From JAPOXR01 sp965116115 (GTDB lineage Bacteria; Pseudomonadota; Alphaproteobacteria; Rhodobacterales; Rhodobacteraceae): DNA of 64,000 nucleotides. Made by a program: the position numbers and the translations under genes. Shown here one piece after another: positions 43,971 to 53,447 of this stretch; positions within the stretch are counted from its first letter, which is position 1, and each line of letters begins with the position of its first letter. Under the pieces are notes generated by a model. It saw only the letters and a program-made list of their open reading frames with translations, was not told where the DNA came from and did no database searches. Location of the stretch: assembly GCA_965116115.1 (NCBI GenBank), contig OZ220486.1, positions 1,178,001-1,242,000 on the forward strand, given 5' to 3'.

Positions 43971-45302
43971 GGGGATGTCCCACTTGATGTTGAATTTGAT
44001 ACAGGCGGTGTTGCCTCTCCCCCGAGCATCAGCTCGGGGATTTAATGAAGAAAAGGAAGCAATGCCATGAAGACCATCAGCACATTCTCCCGCGCCTCCG
44101 CCAGCGCTTCGAACATCAACGCGCTCGTCGAAGAGGCGTACGAAGACGTGACCGAGAGTTTCGAGAAATTCTGTCTGACGACGGGCATCGCGTATCTGCG
44201 GCAGATGATGGACGAGGACGCCGAACGGCTTGCCGGGAAGCGTTACAGTCATTCTCCCGACAAGCCGGGGCACCGCCAGTGGCACACGCGTTCCCAGGTC
44301 GGGTTCCACGGCGGCAAGGTCGGCATCGACCGTCCGCGGCTCCGCTGCAAGGCTGCGGGCAAGGAGATGTCCCTGCCGAGCTGGTAAGAGATCTCCGCGG
44401 ACGGCTATCTCGACCGATGGGCGGTGAACTTGATGACGGCGAGCGCAGCGACCCGCAAGTTCCGCCGGGCGGTGCGGATTCCGGAGGCCGGGGTTCCGTG
44501 CGGGGCGGGCTGCGGGCTGTCGAAATCAGCCGTGTCCCGCCGGTTCAAGGCGTTGACGCAGGCGAAGTTTGATGAATGGATGACTTCCGATCTGTCGGAG
44601 CTTGATCTCGTCGCGGTTCAGATCGACGGGCTGCACCTGAGCGACCGCCTGCTGATGATCGGGGCGGTCGGCATTGACGCGTCGGGGCGTAAGCGCCCCT
44701 TGGGCGTCATCGAAGGCGCGACGGAGAATACCGCGGCGGTGCAGGCTCTGCTTGATGACCTGATCGAGCGCGGGCTTGATCCGGAGGGCTGTTATCTGTT
44801 CATCGTCGACGGAGCCAGAGCGCTCAGCAAGGCGATCCGGCGCACTTTCGGCGCGGATATCCCTATCCAGCGCTGCCAGGTTCACAAGGGCCGCAACATC
44901 ACCGACCGTCTCGCCGCGAAGCATCACGCCGCCGAGCGGCTGATGCGCAGCCTGGCTCAGCGGTTCGAACAGGAGGCGCCGGATGTCTCCCGGTCGATAC
45001 TTGAGGGCCTGGACGAAGTCCTGACCGTCTCCCGGCTCGGCCTGCCGTCAGAGCTGCGGCGGTCGCTGGCGAGCACGGACATCATCGAGTCGATGAACAG
45101 CACGGTCCGGCAGGTCTGCCGCAACGTGAAGCGTTGGAGGAACGCCGGGACAGCTCTGCGGCAGCCCGCCGCCGGCATGACAGCGGCCGAGAAGGGTTTC
45201 CGCCGCATCAAGGCGTACAGACAGCTGCCCGTTCTCAAACAGGCTCTCATCGAACATCGTCGAAAGGATCGGCTTGACCGGCTCAAGGACGCCGCGTAGA
45301 TA
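43971..45302 (+). mobile_element. IS256-type element copy 3, left part (interrupted by ISNCY)
   Basis: It begins GGGGATGTCCCACTTGATG and is nearly identical to copy 2 in inverted orientation, except that the 51-bp unit is absent. At 45303 an ISNCY element interrupts the 3' end. The missing IS256 right end resumes at 48507. Confidence 0.88.
44067..45299 (+). pseudogene. IS256-family transposase, copy 3, in-frame TAA and 17-residue deletion
   Basis: Frame 1 (44067-44387) ends LPSW-TAA in register with frame 2 (44424-45299). Frame 2 keeps the three acidic motifs but goes from AAKHHA directly to AERLMRSL, lacking the VRRTLRQAWELDDADK unit. The natural TAG stop is present. Confidence 0.85.
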
Positions 45303-46354
45303 GTGTCTGTCAGAAAACCCCTGTTTTCGGCGGCGGCCGGCAGCGGCTCCGCTCGGCTGGCCCGCCGCCCAGCGCGGATCCGGCCCGGATCTGGGTTTTC
45401 AAGGCATGCCGGACAGCGGAAATTAATTGTCAACGCCGAGTTTGCGGGCCGCCGGAGCACGTCTGACCGCTCCCGGGTTCAGATACCCGGGAGAAAGCCG
45501 TTATTTCGATGGGGGGGGGGGGTGGTCAGGCGGCGCGTCGTCGCAATCGCTTCCTGCTTTGCATCCGCTGTTTTTTTACCAGAAGCCTTCCGAGCCGGCA
45601 GCAGTTCGCGGCGAGCACCGCTGAGGCTGTGGTGCGGGCGAGGCCGTCGCGGCCATGGCTCCGCACCCGGTCGAGACCGCGATGCTCGAGACAGCTGATC
45701 GCCGATTCAACAGCCGGATGCTGACGGCGGGCCTCGGCGAAGCCGGGTTCCGACTGCCGCTCCCGCTCCGCCTTCGAAAGATACCCTTTCTTCGGCAGCG
45801 CGTTCAGATCAAGCCTCGCAGCTGGTTCCCGGCGGTTATCCGGGCTGTGAAAGCCGCGGTCGAAACTGCAGGACCGGAGTTCCGGAAACCGCTCCTGAGC
45901 TGCCTCGACGACCGGAACGGCATGGTGAACATCGGAGTCTTACTGCATGATCTCATGATGGATTATGAACTGGTACTGATCCTCGGCGACAACCACCGGA
46001 ACTACTGGCTCCACCGGCGAGCCGGCCTTGCCCTTGGCGATCCACCGCGTGTGCGGCTCGAAAATCGAGAACACCTTCTCGTTCTGCGGTATCACCTCCC
46101 CCTGGAGCAGGCGGCGGCTGACCTGGTCGATCTGCCGCCTGGCGTGCGCCAGATAGCTGTCAATCAAACACAGTTTTAACGCGCTGGCGCCGGCCGCCGA
46201 CAAAGCCGAAAAAGTCTCAGCCGTCTTCGCGACGAGGCGGCGGCAAAACCGCAGCATCCATGTTCGGTTTCAAGGGCGTTCCGGGGGAAAATTCAGCCCT
46301 TGTTTCCTTTTTCCCACAGCTTTCGCACATTTTCTCCACAGAAGCTCCTTCGGT

Positions 46355-47362
46355 TCAGGAGGCCGCGGCAGCAGTTGCGGGCCGCCGAATCGGCCGCTCC
46401 GGAGCGCAGCCCGGCCGTGCGGACGCGGACGGGGCGTGTTTTTCCCAGCCGCGCCGTTCGCGCAGCAGCTTGTTCGCTAGGACCGCCAGCTTGCGCATGA
46501 CGGCGACAAGGGCGACCTTATGACATTTCCCCCGCCCGGTGAGCCGGTCATAGAATGCGGACATATCTTTATTGAACCGCACAGCCGTCAAAGCCGCCAT
46601 GTAGAGGGCGCGCCTCGGGCGGAAGCGTCCGCCGCGGATGCGCCGGGCTCCTTTCTTCGCGCCGCTGTCGCGGGCGAACGGGGCGGTCCCGGCGAGAGCC
46701 GCCGCCTGGCGGCTGTCGAGCTGCCCGAGTTCCGGGAGCCAGCCGAGCAGAGCGGCGGCCGTGACCGGTCCGATGCCGGGAACGGACATCAGGATGCGGT
46801 AAGCGCGGGCCTGGTCAGGATCGCTCTTGATATGCTCCTCGATCTCAGTTTCGAGATTTTCCTTCTGCCGCTCGTTGGCTTTGACGGCTTTCCCCATGGC
46901 CTTTTTCGCTGACGCGTCCTGCAGATCATCGCGGCACTGACGCAATTTCTTAATGGTCTCAACCAGTTGCCCGCGGGCGACCATGAGATCATTAAGGCGG
47001 TCAAGGAACGCGGATTTCGGCTCGGTCGCCGGGAGATCGGCGAAAGCCGCCGCGAAAGCGGCGAGCACCCTCGCATCCACCCTGTCGGTTTTTGCCAGCT
47101 GCCCGGTCGCTTCAGCGAAGCGCCGCGCCTGGCGGGGGTTGACGATGCAGACTTCGTAACCTCGGTCGTGCAGCGACTGATGAACCGCCCGGTGCAGCCG
47201 TCCGGTCGCTTCGATGACGACCCGCCGCACCGCGTGCTTCCTCAGAAACCCGTCGATCGCCCGGAAACCCGAACGGTCGTTTTTGAACCGGCGGTCGAAG
47301 CCGGCGGCATGCGCATCGATCGTGTCCTTGCTTATATCCAGGCCTGCGCATATTTTCGTCAT
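46355..47362 (-). CDS. IS110-family transposase, copy B, catalytically complete
   Basis: This 335-residue recombinase has the RuvC-like DEDD residues D9 (GLDISKD), E51 (VIEATG), D93 and D96 (KTDRVDAR), a coiled-coil middle (KKLRQCRDDLQDASAKKAM) and the C-terminal domain with GIGPVTAAALLGWLPELG and catalytic Ser233 (APFARDSGAKKG). IS110 recombinases use the bridge RNA to join donor and target at a CT core. This is the only complete and apparently active IS110 protein in the window, and could act in trans on the other copies and left-end fragments. Confidence 0.92.
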   Translation of the reverse strand: MTKICAGLDISKDTIDAHAAGFDRRFKNDRSGFRAIDGFLRKHAVRRVVIEATGRLHRAVHQSLHDRGYEVCIVNPRQARRFAEATGQLAKTDRVDARVLAAFAAAFADLPATEPKSAFLDRLNDLMVARGQLVETIKKLRQCRDDLQDASAKKAMGKAVKANERQKENLETEIEEHIKSDPDQARAYRILMSVPGIGPVTAAALLGWLPELGQLDSRQAAALAGTAPFARDSGAKKGARRIRGGRFRPRRALYMAALTAVRFNKDMSAFYDRLTGRGKCHKVALVAVMRKLAVLANKLLRERRGWEKHAPSASARPGCAPERPIRRPATAAAAS

Positions 47363-47670
47363 GCCCCTATGCTCCTATTCTCAGAGATGATTCGGATCTT
47401 GATCCAGGCATCCATTCAGGACGCAGGGACGGGAAGGCCGGGCCGGCCATGCTGCGGTACGGTTCCATGAACCAAGAAACTATCGGCCCAACCCGGCCTG
47501 GCGGGGGCTTTCGCCCCCGCCTCCCCTTGCCGGCAGCCGCCGGCAAGGGGAACCCGCGACAGGATAGCACGGCTGCGGATGAGCGGTGAAATAAAAGTTT
47601 TCCACAACCTCGCGCCGAGCAACCCCTGTGGATAACTCCTTATGGAATTATCCTTGCTTTGATTCATATG
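47363..47670 (-). ncRNA. candidate IS110 bridge RNA region, copy B
   Basis: It corresponds to the structured left end of copy A. The tip hairpin, the CCCCTTGCCGGC stem and the GGCGGGGGC-GAAA-GCCCCCGCC hairpin are all conserved. The loop of the first GC-rich stem differs slightly (GGCT versus TGCT), while the stem is intact. Confidence 0.6.
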
Positions 47671-47842
47671 AGATACTCCCTGACGCGTTTCTCCGTCTGC
47701 CGCCGCCGCGTGCGGACGCCGTGAAACCGCCGCCGCAGCGCGGCCTGCAGATGCTCACTCTGCCGCCAGTCGGGAACGCCGCGCCGGCAAGCCTCCCGCG
47801 CCGTCTCCCGCACCATGCGGCGCACCGCATCCATGAGAAGAT

Positions 47843-48361
47843 TCACATCCGTCGGAAAATGAACATCCGTCTCAACGCAAAAACTGTCAACGCGACCGCG
47901 CAACGCGGCGCCGGGCTTTTTCCGGCGACCTCATGGCCGCTCGCTGCCAGCAGTTTGCCGACGCGCGCCGGCATCCGCGGCGTCAGAAGCGAAACATCAT
48001 CGACAAGCGTCTGCATCTCGTATTCGCCGCAGTCGAAAACATCGTCATGGCCGAGCATCGCACGGATCAGCTTGTGGTTGTCGACCAAACTCTGAAGCCG
48101 GTCGAAATCGCAGTTGATCCCTTGCTTGAGAACGCCGATCACGAGAATCGACCAGCAATCCATCCCCGGACGACCGTTGTGCTGGTCGACATCGGCGAAG
48201 AACTCTTCATCGAAAATCCGCTGAAGGCCGCGCTGGCAGTTGACATAGAGATGCTGCAGGCCCCTGAGCACGTTCTCGATGTCGTCCCGCGACTTCGGAT
48301 TGATCTTCAGGGTTTCGATGGCCGGCGAGCCGAGGCGGGCCGGTTTGATCAAGCGTCTCAT
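47843..48361 (-). pseudogene. ISNCY-type transposase copy B, N-terminal part
   Basis: The frame opens MRRLIKPARLGSPAIETLKI and has the family segment DVDQHNGRPGMDCWSILVIGVLKQG, then CDFDRLQSLVDNHKLIRAMLGHDD. At VAGK a run of five A (six in copy C) shifts the frame. The correct frame continues as GRVDSFCVETDVHFPTDVNLL to REYL at the IS110 junction, and resumes at 46254 with RFCRRLVAKTAETF down to about 45560. It is classified as ISNCY (ISDol1-like) from memory of the family. Confidence 0.75.
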
Positions 48362-48506
48362 ATCGTTCTCCCGGTGAAAAAAGCGGCGAAGATTGCCCCG
48401 ATCAGGGGCTTAATCACCGGATTTCAGCGGAAAAGCTGATTCTTCGCAACCGAAAAACACCTGAAAATACTAAAAATAATAAGCAAAGAACTTTTCTGGC
48501 AGGCAC

Positions 48507-48566
48507 TAGATAGTCGACAGGGCAGCATCGCTCCTGCGGGTTTCAACACCAAGCGGGACATTCCCG
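48507..48566 (+). mobile_element. IS256 copy 3, displaced right end
   Basis: After the ISNCY end, TAGATAGTCGACAGGGCAGC continues the IS256 3' sequence to GGGACATTCCC. Together with 43971-45302 it reconstructs one IS256 element split by ISNCY. Confidence 0.8.
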
Positions 48567-49300
48567 CAGACAATCGTCGGAACTCCCAGCGCTGCGGGCG
48601 AGCCGGCCTTGCCCTCAGCGAGCTGCCGCGCATTCGGCTCGAAAATCGAGAACACCTTCTCGTTCTGCGGTATCACCTCCCCCCGGAGCAGGCGGCGGCT
48701 GACCCAGCCGATCTGCCGCCTGGCGTGCCGCAGATAACTGTCGATCAAACACAGTTTTAACGCGCCGGCCCCGGCCGCCGCTGAAGCCGAAAAAGTCTCG
48801 TTCGCCTTCGCGACGAGGCGGCGGCAAAACCGCAGATACTCCTTGACGGCCTTCTCCGTCTGCCGCCGCCGCGTGCGGACGCTGTGAAACCGCCGCCGCA
48901 GCGCGGCCTGCGGATGCTCGCTCTGCCGCCAGCCGGGCACGCCGCGCCGGCAAGCCTCCCGCGCCGTCTCCCGCACCATGCGGCGCACTGCATCCATGAG
49001 AAGATTCACATCCGTCGGAAAATGAACATCCGTCTCAACGCAAAAACTGTCAACGCGGCCGCGCAACGCGGCGCCGGGCTTTTTTCCGGCGACCTCATGG
49101 CCGCTCGCTGCCGGCAGCTTGCTGACGCGCGCCGGCATCCGCGGCGTCAAAAGCGAAACATCATCGACGAGCGTCTGCATCTCATACCCGCCGCAGTCGA
49201 AGACATCGTCATGGCCGAGCATCGCGCGGACCGGCTCATGGTTGTTCACCAAGCTGCGCAGCCGGTCAAAATCGCAGTTGATCCCCTGCTTGAGAACGCC
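48567..49300 (-). pseudogene. ISNCY-type transposase copy C fragment
   Basis: It carries an uninterrupted middle part of the transposase: NNHEPVRAMLGHDDVFDCGG through VAGKKPGAALRGRVDSF, MDAVRRMVRETAREACRRG and KEYLRFCRRLVAKANETF to SIFEPNARQLAEGKAGSP. It shows the pre-insertion sequence at the IS110 target. Both ends are lost. Confidence 0.82.
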
Positions 49301-50022
49301 GAACTCGAAGCCCTGATCGCGGCCGAGAGCATCGAGGCGGTTTTCGACGCGCGCCGCAGACAGTGACGGCGCGGTTCCGGCCGCGCCGGAACGCGGAAAC
49401 AGGCGCGGGGCTCGCCCGCGCCCCAGCGTCGGCAGCGAAATTGACTTCCACGGCGCGCGCGCAAAATCAGCTTCCCCTCCAGCCGTCTGGCCCGCTCCAG
49501 TGCCGCTTGGCAGCTGCTCTCCCGCCAGCGGCCCCGAGGATCGACGAAGCCGAACTCCCCGCAGACCCGCCGGCTGGACCCGAGATCGGCGGCGATGCAG
49601 CGCGGCAGGCGGACGGCGCTCTCCGGCTGCGCCAAGGCGGCGGGAACAGGTATCAAGTCGAATATGCCCGGCTCTTTGAACACCGGACGCGACCGCCGGA
49701 CTCCTGCCGGGAAACGGGGAAACTCACAAGCGATAGCCCCAGGTTCGATCCGCTGATGCATTCTATGAGTCAGCACGGCTCTGTCAACTTCCGCGTTTTT
49801 CATGACAGCTGACATTTTCTGCGACTACTCGCCGTTTTCAAGAATATCGGCTTGATTTTTCAAGATTCTGTGCCATCGTTGTCTTGTGAAGTGTAAGGCA
49901 TTAAGGGCAGTGCAACCGCGGATGTCCTGAAGGCGATGCAAATGACCGGAATAACGATGAGGACGGAGATGCCGCTGGGTCCTGACCGACTGCTGCAGCT
50001 GGTCGTGTGAGCGGCAGTCGCA
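49301..50022. other. region of decayed fragments
   Basis: A plus-strand tail ELEALIAAESIEAVFDARRRQ (to 49366) is the end of an unrecognised gene. About 48 bases at 49695-49745 recur at 16568. At 49750-49815 the minus strand shows RAVLTHRMHQRIEP, similar to the start of the IS5-type transposase at 60190. Confidence 0.45.
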
Positions 50023-51090
50023 GTGGTCCAGATCGACGAAACGGCGGTGCTTGAGGCGCTGCGGCGGGCCTGCGAGCGGAGCCTTGAGCAGTGGCCAGCG
50101 GCCCGGGCGGCATTGCTCTACGGCAGCCGGGCGCGCGGCGACTTCCGTCCGGGCAGCGATTGGGACGTAATGCTGCTGACGGACGACGCTGACTATCGTG
50201 ACATGCCGGATCGCCTGCCGCTGCGGGGATTCGCCGCCGAGCGGAACACTGAAGTTAACATCTGTGTTTATAGCGCCGACCGGATGCGGCGGCGGGCGAC
50301 GCTGACCGGTAGCTTCGACCGCAGCGTCGCCCGCGACAGCGTGCTGCTGGCTGGACGTTGGACGCGGCCGGAACTGGACAGGAAGGACGGCATGGATATC
50401 GACGGCTGGAGAAGACATATGGGCGGCGCCCTCGGCAAGGCGGAGATGGCGGGGGACCGTTTTGTAAGAGCATTGAACACAATTGACCTATTGGCGGCAT
50501 TCGACGCCTACGTGGAGTTCATGGCTTGCAGCGCAGACTCTGCCGAGTTTGTGGCGAAGGCGGCACTCATGCGCCGCGGCGTGACGCCTAGAAAAATCCA
50601 CGATATAACAGCGCTGGCCAACCAGCTGCAGGCGGAGCGGCCGGGTGATGCCGAAGCCACCGCCTTGGCGGAAAAGCTGCGTCGGCTGAATGGCGACACC
50701 AAGGCGCTTCATGTTGCCGTTTATCACGGTGATGTCGACTTAACCGATGGAGTTCGGGCAGTATGTCGGATCGGACTTGCGCTTGGTCTCTGGACCGACG
50801 AACTGGCGGCGGCACTAGCTGACGGCGATCTCCGCATTTCTGAACGGGCGGGAAAACTGGCCGGGACAGCGCTGGAGCAGCGCGGGTTCCTAGCGGCACT
50901 GTCCCGGAAGCCGCCGGATCGGGAGATGCACTCGGATATAGAATCACCCGGATGGCTGGCGGACGTCCGGGAGATGGACGCTGAAGCCAGCGAGATACGC
51001 CGACACTGGGACGTCTTCACGGAGCGCGTGCGGGCACTGAAACCAGAGCCGACTCCGGAACCGTCAGCCGACAGCCCGTCGCCCTTCTGA
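50023..51090 (+). CDS. MNT-type nucleotidyltransferase fused to a HEPN-like domain
   Basis: This 355-residue protein starts with GTG (VQIDETAVLEALRRA). The minimal nucleotidyltransferase motif is LLYGSRARGDFRPGSDWDVMLL: G34-S35 and metal ligands D46 and D48. A helical region from about residue 130 (EMAGDRFVRALNTIDLLAAFDAYVEF...GVTPRKIHDITALANQL) resembles HEPN domains. In MNT-HEPN toxin-antitoxin pairs, MNT AMPylates HEPN to silence its RNase; here both appear in one chain. The canonical HEPN RxxxxxH motif is not obvious. A C-terminal Pro/Ser-rich tail ends the protein. The start is weakly supported. Confidence 0.7.
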   Translation: MVQIDETAVLEALRRACERSLEQWPAARAALLYGSRARGDFRPGSDWDVMLLTDDADYRDMPDRLPLRGFAAERNTEVNICVYSADRMRRRATLTGSFDRSVARDSVLLAGRWTRPELDRKDGMDIDGWRRHMGGALGKAEMAGDRFVRALNTIDLLAAFDAYVEFMACSADSAEFVAKAALMRRGVTPRKIHDITALANQLQAERPGDAEATALAEKLRRLNGDTKALHVAVYHGDVDLTDGVRAVCRIGLALGLWTDELAAALADGDLRISERAGKLAGTALEQRGFLAALSRKPPDREMHSDIESPGWLADVREMDAEASEIRRHWDVFTERVRALKPEPTPEPSADSPSPF

Positions 51091-51136
51091 CACGGAGAGC
51101 GGGAAACGGCAGCAGAGGCTCTGGAGACGGTGCAGC

Positions 51137-51415
51137 ATGTCTGAGAAACGGAGCCTTGAGTGGTGGCCTGCGGCGCAGGTGGCATTGCTCCATGACAACC
51201 GGGTGCGCAGCGACTACTGCCCGGACAGCGACAGTGGCATGATGTTGTTGACGGACGGCGCCGGCCATGGCGACATTCTGAACTGCTCGCCGCTGCGGAA
51301 GCTCGCCGCAAAATGGAACGCCGAGATAAATGTCTGCGCCTGCCGCACGGATCGGATACGCCAGCGGACGGCACTGACAGGCAGCCTGTCCGCCGGCTTG
51401 GACTTGCTCGGCTGA
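51137..51415 (+). pseudogene. decayed duplicate of the MNT domain
   Basis: This 92-residue frame (MSEKRSLEWWPAAQVALLHD) aligns with residues 17-110 of the preceding gene. The catalytic GS is now DN, and the second metal-binding Asp of SDWD is Gly in SDSG. It ends in an early stop without the HEPN part. It is a tandem partial duplication that has lost its active site. Confidence 0.75.
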
Positions 51416-51443
51416 ATTTATCTAAGAATATGATTTCAAAACG

Positions 51444-53216
51444 GTAACTAGTCAGGTAGATTTTTTCGCTTGATTCTGTTTTGTCCGTGTGATTGAATCT
51501 CTTGTCAAGAAATCAAGAAACGACATTGAGCGGAACGGCGCAAGCCGCGGATACGCAGGATATGAGTCCAGAACAGTTTTCAGCGGAGCGGGTCCGATGA
51601 CCGGCGGCATTCCGGCGGCGGCGCGGGACAGGTTCGCCGATCCGGCTTTCAGCGGAGCCGGTCTCAAGGCGAGACTTGTCGAGGCTGTCGCGGATCGCGA
51701 CGCTGCTTTCGCCGAGCGCGATGCCGCCGTTGCCGAGCGTGATGCCGCCGTTGCCGAGCGTGATGAAGCCGCCGCGGCGCTTGCGGCTGCGCAGGGCCGC
51801 GTTTCCGAGCTTGAGCGGCGGCTGGGAACGAACAGCGGCAACAGTCATAAGCCGCCGTCGAGCGACGGGTTTTCCAAGCCGGCGCGGAAGAAAAAAGCTT
51901 CGTCGGGTCGCAGGCCGGGCGGGCAGCCCGGTCATAAGGGAACGACGATGAGCCTTGTCGAGACCCCGGACAGGGTCGAGGATCATCATCCCGGTTCCTG
52001 CTGCGGATGCGGCGCGTCCCTCGCCGGTGCGGCATCGGAGGGGTATGTCCGGCGGCAGGTCGCGGACATTCCGCCGATCGCGTTGGAGACTGTTGAACAC
52101 CGGGTTCACAGGGCGGTCTGCCCCGGCTGCGGGGCGGTGAGCGCGGGCTGTTTTCCGGAGGGCGTGAGGGCCCCGGCGCAGTACGGTCCGGGGGTGCGTT
52201 CGACGGTGCGTTACCTGTCGGCGGCGCAGATGATCCCGCGTCGGCGGCTGGCCGGGACGATGAAAGACCTGTTCGGCGCATCCTTGTCCCCGGGCACGGT
52301 TTCCGCTTTGCTCGACAGCGGCGCCGGGAGGTTTTCCGGCTTCGCCGGGCATGTCGGCGCTTTAGCGGCGAGGGCCGCGGTCAAGCATATGGATGAGACC
52401 GGGGTCCGTGTCGACGGCAGGCTCCGCTGGGTTCACGTCGTGTGCACGGAGCTTCTCAGTTTTTTCCGTCTCGGCGAAAGCCGCGGCGATGTGACCATGG
52501 CCGCGACCGGCATCGCGGTTCATGACTTCTGGAGGCCGTACTGGAATATAGCCGGGGTGAGCCATGCGCACTGCATCGCTCACCTCCTGCGCGAACTCGA
52601 GGCTCTGACGGAGTTTCACGGCGAGGCATGGGCGGCGGAGATGAGCAAGCTGCTTCAAAGCGCCGTGCATGAGGACAACGAGGCGGCCCGCGCCGGGGAA
52701 ACGCTGTCCGCGGAGGCGGCGGACCGGATCGAAGGAGAATATGACAGGATCACCGCCGACGCCGTCGCCTGGCATGAGGCGCTGCCGCCGCTGAACCGCG
52801 CGAAGCGGCGCGGCAGACAGAAAAAGCGCAAAGGTTTCAACCTCGCCCTGCGGCTGCGGGATCATCGGGCGGGCGTCCTGATGTTCACGCGGAACCCGGC
52901 GGTGCCGGCGACGAACAACCGGGGCGAGCGGGCCCTGCGGATGCTGAAAGCATCTCTGAAAATATCCGGCTGTTACCGGAGCGAGCGCGGCGCCCGCAAC
53001 CATGCGGTCATGCGCACGCTGATCGAGACCGCCCGCAAGCAGGGCTGGAACGTCCTTGACGCGCTCCGGGCGGATCCGGCGGAACTGAAACTCCGCCCAG
53101 CCGATTCCTGAGCGGACTCCGCTCCTGAATCCTTTGCTCCCCGAAAACATTCCAATGACCGCCGGCGGCGGATGACCCCGCCCCCGGGAACGCTTGCCGG
53201 GTACCTGACTAGTTAC
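51444..53216 (+). mobile_element. complete IS66 element (TnpC-only type)
   Basis: This 1773-bp element has perfect terminal repeats GTAACTAGTCAGGTA and the 8-bp direct repeat TCAAAACG on both sides (51436-51443, 53217-53224). No tnpA or tnpB is present, as in the ISBst12 subgroup. Confidence 0.95.
51598..53111 (+). CDS. IS66-family transposase TnpC
   Basis: The ATG at 51598 (MTGGIPAAARDRF) has GCGGAG eight bases upstream; an in-frame GTG at 51489 would add 36 residues. Order of parts: alanine-rich coiled coil (AERDAAVAERDEAAAAL), SGNSHKPPSSDG linker, GGQPGHKG, zinc ribbon (CCGCGAS...CPGCGAVS), and DDE domain with MDETGVRVDG, HCIAHLLRELEAL and NNRGERALRMLK. The frame is intact and the target duplication is intact, so this is a recent and possibly active insertion. 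Confidence 0.93.
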
Positions 53217-53447
53217 TCAAAACGAATGTTATGAATTCCATGCGAACTTAACGTGCAGTTTAGGGATGTACGGATTTTAAGCTGAACTTTTTTAGAAATT
53301 TGGCGGCTAGCACTCAAAAAATGGCTTGTTTTCAGTAATATAGAGATCATTCAGCGGTTCAGCGAGCTTCATAACCTGTTCATGTAAAAATGATTTAATT
53401 TCATTTCATGCATTGATAATATGTTTTATAACACTAAATAGCTGTTC
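53217..53447. other. flank and left end of IS1634
   Basis: Contains the TTAAGCTGAACTTTTTT left terminal repeat of the IS1634 copy at about 53277, then its non-coding leader. There is no gene. Confidence 0.6.

Larger units (their letters stand above)
46255..47672 (-). mobile_element. IS110-family element copy B (1418 bp)
   Basis: It has the same length, same CT junctions and same target (GTATCT/GCGGTTTTG in ISNCY) as copy A, so copies A and B probably travelled with ISNCY as one composite. The transposase keeps all catalytic residues. Confidence 0.9.
45303..48506 (-). mobile_element. ISNCY-type element copy B with IS110 inside
   Basis: The termini are GTGTCTGTCAGAAAA (left) and GTGCCTGCCAGAAAA (right, read outward). 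TAGATA flanks both sides (45297-45302 and 48507-48512), and the IS256 sequence is continuous across. The transposase on the minus strand is split by IS110 copy B at 46255-47672. A run of twelve G occurs at 45511-45522. Confidence 0.85.
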
